Assembly (NCBI RefSeq): GCF_008642295.1
Contig: NZ_CP029190.1
Span: forward strand, 3,889,501 to 3,953,500
Length of the DNA: 64,000 nt
Source of the DNA: Streptomyces venezuelae
GTDB lineage: Bacteria; Actinomycetota; Actinomycetes; Streptomycetales; Streptomycetaceae
Direction: 5' to 3'
Shown here: positions 37,296 to 44,090 of the stretch, in pieces
Layout: every line of letters begins with the position of its first letter
Position numbering within the stretch: position 1 is the first letter of the stretch
Position numbers and translations under genes: made by a program
Notes under the pieces: generated by a model
Databases searched by the model: none
Told to the model about the DNA's origin: nothing
The model's input: only the letters and a program-made list of their open reading frames with translations

Positions 37296-38180
37296 ATGGA
37301 GCATCAGGTGTTCGTCCCGGCAGCCGCAGACGATCTCCGCGCCGTGCTGCGCGACCCCGTGCGCGTGGCCCGCTGCGTGCCCGGGCTCCAGCAGGACGCC
37401 GACGACGCCTCCGGACCGCTGGCCGGGCGGCTCAAGCTGCGGGTCGGCGGGCACACGGTGACCTACCGGGGCGCGCTGGCCGTCAGCGAGACCGCGGAGG
37501 ACATCTTCCGGATCGACGGCGAGGGCACCGAGGTCCGCGGCAGCGGTGCCGTGAAGTTCGCCGTCACCTTGCAGCTGGAACCGGCGGACGGCGGTACCCG
37601 GCTGCGGTTCACGGCCGGTGCCGGCGCCGACGGCCGGGCCGCCGCCTTCGAGCCGGAGGCCACGGTCACCGCCGTCCGGCGGCTGCTGGACCGGGCCGCG
37701 GTCCAGCTGACGGGCGCGGCCCGCGGCCTGCCGGACCGCACCGCCGCCGATCGCGATCATGACCGTGATCACGATCATGACCACGGCTTCGGTGGGGCCG
37801 AGGCTGAGGCGGGGATGCTGTCCGACGAAGCCGACACCGACAGCGACACCGAAAGCGACGGTGAAGCCGACCGCGGCTTTGGTTCCGTCTACGAGGCCGA
37901 CGTACCGCCGCCCTCGCTGGACCCGTTCCTCGATGCCGAGTTCGACAGCGAGTTCGGTGATCAGTCCCGGCCGCCCGCCGAGGCCGCACACGCCCGCCGC
38001 ACCATGATCGGGCGAAGCGCCGAGGAGGTCGACCACGCGCCGCCGCGCGGTCGCTACGCACCGGTACCGGCCCCCGACTCCGGGGCCTCCGGCGGGAACC
38101 TGCGCTGGCTCGCCCCCGCCGCCGCCCTCGCCCTTGCCGGGGTCGTGGTCTTCGGCCGCGCGCTCCGCCGCCGCCGTTAG
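37296..38180 (+). CDS. SRPBCC (CoxG-like) protein with C-terminal membrane anchor
   Basis: 294 residues. Residues 1-145 form a SRPBCC/CoxG ligand-binding domain: MEHQVFVPAAADDLRAVLRDPVRVARCVPGLQ, LAGRLKLRVGGHTVTYRGAL, and EPEATVTAVRRLLDRAA. A short DRDHDRDHDHDHG segment (near 150-162) could bind metal. An acidic disordered linker follows, and a single C-terminal helix (LRWLAPAAALALAGVVVFG) is followed by RALRRRR, so it is tail-anchored. CoxG relatives bind lipophilic molecules. Function here unknown. Confidence 0.8.
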   Translation: MEHQVFVPAAADDLRAVLRDPVRVARCVPGLQQDADDASGPLAGRLKLRVGGHTVTYRGALAVSETAEDIFRIDGEGTEVRGSGAVKFAVTLQLEPADGGTRLRFTAGAGADGRAAAFEPEATVTAVRRLLDRAAVQLTGAARGLPDRTAADRDHDRDHDHDHGFGGAEAEAGMLSDEADTDSDTESDGEADRGFGSVYEADVPPPSLDPFLDAEFDSEFGDQSRPPAEAAHARRTMIGRSAEEVDHAPPRGRYAPVPAPDSGASGGNLRWLAPAAALALAGVVVFGRALRRRR

Positions 38181-38205
38181 CGGGGCCACCCCCTACAGTC
38201 GGATC

Positions 38206-38991
38206 ATGACTACGCAACTGAGCGCCGGTGGTGCCGAGCTGACCATCGACCAGCAGAACGGCGGCCGGATCAGCAGCCTGCGCATCGACGGCACGGAGCT
38301 GCTGCGCCAGGGTCAGGCGTACGGCTGCTTCCCCATGGTGCCCTGGTGCGGGCGGATCGAGCTGGGGCAGTTCCGCAACGGCGGGGTGCGCCACCAGATG
38401 CCGGTCAACGCCGCTCCCCACGCCCTCCACGGCCTCGGTTGGGACGCCGCCTGGAAGCCGGTCCGGACCGGCCCGGCCGAGGCTGCGTTCGTCTACGACC
38501 TCGCCGATCCCTGGCCCTACTCCGGCCGGGTCACCCAGACCGTCGAGCTCGCCGAGTCCTCCCTCACCCTGGGCATGGGCATCGAGACCTATGGGGACTC
38601 GTTCCCGGCCCAGGCCGGCTGGCACCCCTGGTTCCTGCGCCGTCTCGGCCCGGGCGGGGAAGAGGTGCAGATCGGCTTCCAGGCCGACTGGCAGGAGGAA
38701 CGCGGCGAGGACCACCTGCCCACCGGCCGCCGGATCGATCCGAAGCCCGGCCCGTGGGACGACTGCTTCGGCATGCCCTACGGGGTCGATGTCACCCTCA
38801 CCTGGCCCGGCGAGCTGGAATTGAAGATCACCAGCCGGTCGGAATGGGTGGTCGTGTACGACGAGCAGGCCGAGGCCGTGTGCGTCGAGCCGCAGAGCGG
38901 ACCGCCGAACGGGCTGAACACGCTGCCCCGGCTGATCACCCCGGTCGACCCGCTGGAGGTCGCGACCACCTGGAGCTGGCGCCGCCTCTGA
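38206..38991 (+). CDS. aldose 1-epimerase family protein
   Basis: 261 residues from ATG 38206. The beta-sandwich galactose-mutarotase fold shows YGCFPMVPWCGRI, HALHGLGWDAAW (substrate histidine), AGWHPWFLRRL, and late VCVEPQSGPPNGLN with the catalytic glutamate region. It interconverts anomers of hexoses or acts on a related sugar. It sits 36 bp before pyrE on the same strand and may share its transcript. Confidence 0.85.
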   Translation: MTTQLSAGGAELTIDQQNGGRISSLRIDGTELLRQGQAYGCFPMVPWCGRIELGQFRNGGVRHQMPVNAAPHALHGLGWDAAWKPVRTGPAEAAFVYDLADPWPYSGRVTQTVELAESSLTLGMGIETYGDSFPAQAGWHPWFLRRLGPGGEEVQIGFQADWQEERGEDHLPTGRRIDPKPGPWDDCFGMPYGVDVTLTWPGELELKITSRSEWVVVYDEQAEAVCVEPQSGPPNGLNTLPRLITPVDPLEVATTWSWRRL

Positions 38992-39026
38992 GCTCAGCCC
39001 CTGAGCCAGCCCTTAAGCTCGTGGGC

Positions 39027-39566
39027 ATGAGTGACGTGCGTGGTGACCTGCTGCAGCAGATCAAGGACAAGGCCGTGGTCCACGGCAAGGTGATTCTCTC
39101 CTCGGGGCGCGAGGCCGACTACTACATCGACCTCCGCCGGATCACCCTCGACGGTGAGGCCGCCCCGCTGGTCGGCCAGGTCATGCTCGACCTGACCCAG
39201 GAGCTCGACTTCGACTGCGTCGGCGGCCTGACCCTGGGCGCCGACCCGGTCGCAACCGCCATGCTGCACGCCTCCGCCGCGCGCGGCTCCCGACTGGACG
39301 CCTTTGTCGTCCGCAAGGCGCAGAAGGCTCACGGCATGCAGCGCCGTATCGAGGGCACCGACGTCAAGGGCCGTCGCTGCCTGGTCGTCGAGGACACCTC
39401 CACCACCGGCGGCTCCCCGCTGACCGCGGTCGAGGCCGTCCGCGAGGCCGGCGGCGAGGTCGTCGCCGTCGCAACGATCGTGGACCGCGGAGCCGCCGGG
39501 GCGATCGCCGAGGCCGGCCTTCCGTACCTCACCGGCTACCGGCTGGAAGACCTCGGTCTGTCCTGA
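39027..39566 (+). CDS. pyrE: orotate phosphoribosyltransferase
   Basis: 179 residues from ATG 39027. PyrE makes orotidine 5'-phosphate from orotate and PRPP in pyrimidine synthesis. Motifs: VILSSGREADYYIDLRRITL, GGLTLGADPVATAM, RKAQKAHGMQRRIEG and the PRPP loop CLVVEDTSTTGGS. Length fits the family. From here to fbaA there is 248 bp that contains parS. Confidence 0.96.
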   Translation: MSDVRGDLLQQIKDKAVVHGKVILSSGREADYYIDLRRITLDGEAAPLVGQVMLDLTQELDFDCVGGLTLGADPVATAMLHASAARGSRLDAFVVRKAQKAHGMQRRIEGTDVKGRRCLVVEDTSTTGGSPLTAVEAVREAGGEVVAVATIVDRGAAGAIAEAGLPYLTGYRLEDLGLS

Positions 39567-39672
39567 ACCGAGGGCATGCGATGGGGGCCGCTCGGCCCCG
39601 GCAACTGGTGACTTAGGTCCCCGATGCCCAGGCAATGGGCCCCTGACCTGCCCTTTTCCGGAGGCCTGGAGT

Positions 39673-39686
39673 GTTTCACGTGAAAC
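39673..39686. promoter_or_regulatory. parS site (ParB-binding centromere sequence)
   Basis: gtttcacgtgaaac is the exact 14-bp bacterial parS palindrome. Streptomyces carry about twenty copies, most within a few hundred kb of oriC, where ParB loads for chromosome segregation. It is intergenic between pyrE and fbaA. I find no second exact copy in the window. Confidence 0.95.
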
Positions 39687-39814
39687 GCTCCGGCCCCGTG
39701 CCGACCAGGGGGGTGGAGTGTGTGCCGGAGTCTGGAAAGATGGGGGCGACGGTGACGTCGCCCCCAGGTCAGGGCCAGTAACCAGACACTCCCGCACATC
39801 CAAGGAGCGGACAG

Positions 39815-40837
39815 ATGCCCATCGCAACCCCCGAGGTCTACAACGAGATGCTCGACCGGGCGAAGGCAGGCAAGTTCGCCTACCCGGCCATCAACGTGAC
39901 CTCGACCCAGACCCTGCACGCTGCCCTGCGCGGCTTCGCGGAGGCCGAGAGCGACGGCATCATCCAGATCTCCACCGGTGGTGCGGAGTTCCTGGGTGGC
40001 CAGTACAGCAAGGACATGGTCACCGGCGCGGTCGCCCTGGCCGAGTTCGCGCACGTGGTCGCCGGCAAGTACGGCATCACCGTCGCGCTGCACACGGACC
40101 ACTGCCCCAAGGACAAGCTGGACGGTTACGTCCGCCCGCTGCTCGACATCTCCGCCGAGCGCGTGGCGAAGGGCCAGAACCCGCTCTTCCAGTCGCACAT
40201 GTGGGACGGCTCCGCCGAGACCCTCGCCGACAACCTGGCCATCGGCCAGGAGCTGCTCGCGAAGGCCGCCGCCGCCAAGATCATCCTCGAGGTCGAGATC
40301 ACCCCGACCGGTGGCGAGGAGGACGGCGTCAGCCACGAGATCAACGACGAGCTGTACACCACCGTCGAGGACGCGATCCGCACCGCCGAGGCCCTGGGCC
40401 TGGGCGAGAAGGGCCGCTACCTGCTCGCCGCCTCCTTCGGCAACGTGCACGGCGTCTACAAGCCGGGCAACGTGGTCCTGCGCCCCGAGCTGCTCAAGGA
40501 CCTCCAGCAGGGCGTCGGCGAGAAGTACGGCAAGACCTCCCCGTTCGACTTCGTCTTCCACGGCGGCTCCGGCTCCACCGAGCAGGAGATCGCCACCGCA
40601 CTGGAGAACGGCGTCGTGAAGATGAACCTCGACACCGACACCCAGTACGCCTTCACCCGCCCGGTCGCGGACCACATGTTCCGCAACTACGACGGTGTCC
40701 TGAAGGTCGACGGCGAGGTCGGCAAGAAGTCCACCTACGACCCGCGCACCTGGGGCAAGCTGGCCGAGGCGAGCATGGCCAAGCGCGTCACCGAGGCCTG
40801 CGCCAACCTGCGCTCCACCGGTACCCGACTGAAGTAA
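39815..40837 (+). CDS. fbaA: class II fructose-1,6-bisphosphate aldolase
   Basis: 340 residues, AGGAG-type ribosome site upstream. Class II zinc enzyme: VALHTDHC (zinc ligand His and catalytic Asp near 95), EVEITPTGGEEDG, FGNVHGVYKPGNV, FHGGSGSTEQEI and MNLDTDTQYA. It cleaves fructose 1,6-bisphosphate to DHAP and glyceraldehyde 3-phosphate in glycolysis and gluconeogenesis. Likely monocistronic between parS and the terminator at 40897. Confidence 0.98.
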   Translation: MPIATPEVYNEMLDRAKAGKFAYPAINVTSTQTLHAALRGFAEAESDGIIQISTGGAEFLGGQYSKDMVTGAVALAEFAHVVAGKYGITVALHTDHCPKDKLDGYVRPLLDISAERVAKGQNPLFQSHMWDGSAETLADNLAIGQELLAKAAAAKIILEVEITPTGGEEDGVSHEINDELYTTVEDAIRTAEALGLGEKGRYLLAASFGNVHGVYKPGNVVLRPELLKDLQQGVGEKYGKTSPFDFVFHGGSGSTEQEIATALENGVVKMNLDTDTQYAFTRPVADHMFRNYDGVLKVDGEVGKKSTYDPRTWGKLAEASMAKRVTEACANLRSTGTRLK

Positions 40838-40896
40838 TCAGCTGAGGTAACCAGCTGAGGCAACAACCGGTCTCCGCGGCCGGTGGTGCCGCTGTC

Positions 40897-40955
40897 GCGA
40901 AGGGGCCCTGCCCCGCCTGTCCCCCGACGGGCGGGACGGGGCCCTTTGCGTTTCT
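40897..40955 (+). terminator. fbaA terminator
   Basis: Long GC-rich hairpin aaggggccctgccccgcc against ggcgggacggggcccttt with small bulges, then tttcttctcg. A repeated agctgagg(t/c)aac precedes it. Confidence 0.75.
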
Positions 40956-41364
40956 TCTCGGCAAGTCGAGGCACCGCCTGGCGGCCGATACCTGCACGCA
41001 CGATGCGTAGTGAAACATACTTGCCGGTTGGGAACTAGCCGTCTCTGGGCCGTTGTTGCCGGGGAGGCGGCCGGAACCAGCCGCATCCTCCGCCGTTTCG
41101 GCCGGGATTGGCCGTGTCTGTACCACCAGAATGCGTCGGGTGTCCTCGCCTCGGATCGGGGTGACGTACCCCTGGGTACTTTTCAGGGCCGGACCGGTCG
41201 GTTCGGCCGTACCGGGCAGGCGGGGCCGTGCAGGCAGGGGTGGTGGGGCCCGCGGTGCGGCCGGTCGGGGACCTTCGGGTGAACCCGGGGGGTTCATGGC
41301 TCCGCGGCGGTGTGGAATCGTACCCGGAAGTATGTGACCGGGGCATGGAGAGGGGCGGGGCGGC
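40956..41364. other. long leader or regulatory region before the TetR gene, with ARE-like site
   Basis: No protein-like frame on either strand. At 41013-41035 aaacatacttgccggttggg resembles an autoregulatory element (arms ACATAC...GCC and GGTTGGG) bound by gamma-butyrolactone receptors: left arm good, right arm weak. It is about 330 bp from the TetR start, so a distant promoter or long leader would be needed. Confidence 0.4.
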
Positions 41365-42102
41365 ATGGGGACGGAACGACCGCAGGTGAAGCAGGACCGG
41401 GCCGTGCGGACCCGGCAGGCCATCCTGGAGGCGGCGGCCGTGGTCTTCGAGGGCTGCGGATACGAGGCGGCGAAGCTCGCGGACATCGTCCGCCTCGCCA
41501 AGGTCACCAAGGGCGCGCTCTACTTCCACTTCGACTCCAAGGAAGACCTGGCGCAGGCCGTCATCGACGCCCAGGTGGCCATGGAGCCCGTCTACCTCCC
41601 CCAGGAGTTCAGGTCCCAGGAGTTCGTCGACGTCGGCATGATCTTCTCGCACCGGCTGCGGCACGACGTGCTGATGCGCGGCAGCGCCCGGCTCACCCTG
41701 GAGAACGCCGGCCGCGGCCTGGACCGGGCGGCGCCCTACCAGGGCTGGATCGACCTGCACATCGCGCTGATGACGGAGGCCAAGGCCCGGGGCGAACTGC
41801 TCGCGCACGTGGACCCGGCCGAGCCGTCCCGGCTGATCGTCGGCGCCTTCGCCGGCCTCAACGTCATGTCGCAGACCCTCGGACTGGAACTGGACCGGGA
41901 GGTGTCGGTGCTCTACAGCAGCGTGCTGCCGAGCCTGGTGATCCCGGCCGTGGCCGTCCGGCTCGATACGGCACCGGGGCGGGGCGCGAGAGCGCTGCAC
42001 GGGTCCGGAGACCCCCGGGACTGTGCGTGCGCGGGTCTTCGGGCGGCGGTTGCCGCCGAGGCCACGGCCGATTCCGACGCCGCACCACATGCCGCGGCCT
42101 GA
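41365..42102 (+). CDS. TetR regulator, gamma-butyrolactone-receptor (ArpA/ScbR) type
   Basis: 245 residues. QVKQDRAVRTRQAILEAAAVVFEGCGYEAAKLADIVRLAKVTKGALYFHFDSKEDLA (8-64) is the typical ArpA/ScbR DNA-binding domain. The ligand domain keeps APYQGWIDLH, with Trp near 128 equivalent to the ligand-pocket tryptophan of CprB/ArpA. The last ~35 residues are low-complexity. It likely represses genes until a gamma-butyrolactone or related signal binds. No AfsA-type synthase is in the window. A terminator follows, then the SARP gene. Confidence 0.85.
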   Translation: MGTERPQVKQDRAVRTRQAILEAAAVVFEGCGYEAAKLADIVRLAKVTKGALYFHFDSKEDLAQAVIDAQVAMEPVYLPQEFRSQEFVDVGMIFSHRLRHDVLMRGSARLTLENAGRGLDRAAPYQGWIDLHIALMTEAKARGELLAHVDPAEPSRLIVGAFAGLNVMSQTLGLELDREVSVLYSSVLPSLVIPAVAVRLDTAPGRGARALHGSGDPRDCACAGLRAAVAAEATADSDAAPHAAA

Positions 42103-42152
42103 CCCACCTTTACCTGCTCTTACCTGCCCTTTCACTCCCGCGTCCCCTCCGG

Positions 42153-42178
42153 TCCCCCGCCCTGTGCGGGGGATTTTT
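42153..42178 (+). terminator. intrinsic terminator after the TetR gene
   Basis: Stem tcccccgc/gcggggga with a 5-nt loop, followed by ttttt: a classic rho-independent terminator, rare in this GC-rich window. Confidence 0.85.
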
Positions 42179-42219
42179 CCGTGCTGCCGACGACGGACGG
42201 GGCGTGGGTATGTTCCTCG

Positions 42220-42244
42220 AAAAAAGATAGCGGTATTATTTTTT
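42220..42244. promoter_or_regulatory. AT-rich pseudo-palindrome upstream of the SARP gene
   Basis: aaaaaagatagcggtatta then tttttt is partly self-complementary (AAAAAAGATA...TATTATTTTTT) and strikingly AT-rich. Located 42 bp before the SARP GTG, it could be the promoter or an ARE-type operator for the adjacent receptor. Confidence 0.45.
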
Positions 42245-42285
42245 GGGCAGGATGCGTCCTGCCCGCGCATCCCGGGGAGAGGTCT

Positions 42286-42984
42286 GTGGACATCGAAGTG
42301 CTCGGAGGGCTCCATGTCCGTGAGAACGGTCTGCCCGTGGTTCCTGCCGCGCCGACCGCGCGGCAGATCCTCGCAGTGCTCGCCGCCTACGCCGACCAAC
42401 TGGTTCCGGCCACAGTGCTGACCGGTGAACTGGCGGTCCACACCCCGGTCGAGCACACCCGGACCGCGCTGCTCGACGCCGTCCAGCAGCTGCGCGGCCT
42501 GCTGGCCGGGGCGACCGGCCCGACCGGCCGGCGCACCCCCGAGACCGTCCTGGTCTCGGTTCCCGGTGGATATCTGCTGGACTCCGGCGGCGGCCGGAGC
42601 GACCTGCACGAGTTCGCCCGGGAGGCCGGGGCGGGCTACCGGGCCATGTCCCGGCGGGATTTCGAGACCGCGGCCCGGCGCCTGAGCGGCGCGCTCGGGC
42701 TGTGGCGGGGGCCGGCCTTCGACGGGATAGCGGCCGGCCCCCGGTTATCGGACCGCATCGCCGGCCTGGAGCGGACCCGGCGCTCCGTGCTCGCCCAGTG
42801 GGTGGAGGCCCAACTCGCCCTGGGGCGGCACCGGGAACTGCTGACCGAACTGCGGGCGGCCGGCGCCGGCCGGGCGCTGGAAACGTACCCGGAGCTCGCG
42901 GCGGTGCTCGGGTCCGGCTCCGGGCGCAGCCCGGCGGACACCACCCGGGCCGTGCGCCGCACGCTCCTGGGCGGGGCGGCCTGA
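42286..42984 (+). CDS. SARP-type activator (OmpR-like DNA-binding plus BTAD), TTA-containing
   Basis: 232 residues from GTG 42286 (GGGGAGAGG upstream). DIEVLGGLHVRENGLPVVPAAPTARQILAVLAAYADQLVP is the SARP winged-helix start, with VLVSVPGGYLLD before the BTAD helices (DLHEFAREAGAGYRAMSRRDFETAARRLSGALGLWRGPAFDGIA...LERTRRSVLAQWVEAQLALGRHRELLTEL). SARPs switch on antibiotic clusters. The leucine after PR in GPRLSDR is a TTA codon (42745-42747), so translation should depend on bldA tRNA. No biosynthetic cluster adjoins it. Confidence 0.85.
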   Translation: MDIEVLGGLHVRENGLPVVPAAPTARQILAVLAAYADQLVPATVLTGELAVHTPVEHTRTALLDAVQQLRGLLAGATGPTGRRTPETVLVSVPGGYLLDSGGGRSDLHEFAREAGAGYRAMSRRDFETAARRLSGALGLWRGPAFDGIAAGPRLSDRIAGLERTRRSVLAQWVEAQLALGRHRELLTELRAAGAGRALETYPELAAVLGSGSGRSPADTTRAVRRTLLGGAA

Positions 42985-43208
42985 CCGGCCGCCCCCGCGG
43001 GGCCGCCACAGCGGTCACAACCCGGCCTGTTCATCCGTCAGTTGGAGGGGTGAAGTGAGTTGACGTATCCGTTCCGGCCACCTGGAATCCAAGGATTTCG
43101 GCGGATACTTTTCTATGCGAGATGAGGTGCATGCGGTATGGGAAGCGTCGCAACCGATTCGGGGTGGGGTGTCCATGACCTCGGCCGACGTGGCGAGGAA
43201 TGGGACGA

Positions 43209-43766
43209 ATGGCAAGCAAGACGCCCCTGATCGCGGTCGTCCACCGCGGCCCGCAGGGCCGGGCCTCCGCGCAGGCCTTCGCGGTCCGCGACGGAGTCGC
43301 CGAAGCCGGCGTACGCAGTGTGCTGATCGGTGCCGAGAGCCTCGGCGAGGCCCAGTGGGCCCTGCTGGAGGCGGCCGGCGGTTACATGTTCGGCGCGCCG
43401 CTGCCGGAATGGGCGGCGGCCCGGCGTAACGGCTGGTCGGGCAAGCCGGCGGGCGGCTTCGCCGAGTCCGTGCGCGAGGGTCCCGAGCCGGGCCCGTACG
43501 CACGGCAGCGCCGACTGGAGGCCTTCGCGACCGGACTCGGGATGCGCTGGATCGTGCCGCAGGTCCTGCCCAGTTGGTACTCGGCCTGCGGGAACGAGGC
43601 CGCGCTGGACTCCGTACGCCAGCTCGGGGGGCTGGTGGCCCGGACCCTTTGCGACGGACTCGCGCACGGCCTGGCCATGGACCTGGCCCACGACCTCGCC
43701 GGCCTCGGCCGGCACGCCGCTCAGACCGCCGGCCCGCCGGACCTGGCGGGCCTGGCCGACCGGTAG
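43209..43766 (+). CDS. flavodoxin/WrbA-like fold protein, 185 aa
   Basis: ATG at 43209 chosen because GAGGA lies 9 nt upstream; ATG 43200 is closer to it. ASKTPLIAVVHRGPQGRASAQAFAVRDGVAEAGVRSVLIGAE suggests a flavodoxin-like first strand and loop. GGYMFGAPLPEWAAARRNGWSGKPAGGF parallels the WrbA/NAD(P)H:quinone oxidoreductase segment after the second FMN loop. Key FMN loops look altered, so activity is uncertain. It lies between the SARP gene and the PucR-type gene on the same strand; function unknown. Confidence 0.55.
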   Translation: MASKTPLIAVVHRGPQGRASAQAFAVRDGVAEAGVRSVLIGAESLGEAQWALLEAAGGYMFGAPLPEWAAARRNGWSGKPAGGFAESVREGPEPGPYARQRRLEAFATGLGMRWIVPQVLPSWYSACGNEAALDSVRQLGGLVARTLCDGLAHGLAMDLAHDLAGLGRHAAQTAGPPDLAGLADR

Positions 43767-44090
43767 CCGAGCGGTACGAGCCGGAGCCGAGCTTCGCCGA
43801 CCGGTGCGCAGGGCGGCTCCGCCGCGCGCCGGCCGGGGCGGCCCCTCGGCCCAGCCGTGACTCCGGTCGCCCGTCGCCTGTACGACGGGTACGAGGCCCT
43901 GGCCCGCCCTGACCCTGCGTGCCGTATACACCCTCCCCGCCTTGTACGGGGAAACCCTGACCGGCGTCTGGCCGGATTCCGACGCCTCAACTCACGGCGT
44001 ACGAAGATCGCTTGACCCGAACCGGCCGGGAACCTAGGTTCGCAACGGGGAAGCAGGAAATCAGGGGAGCAGAACGGGGAGCAGGGGGGC

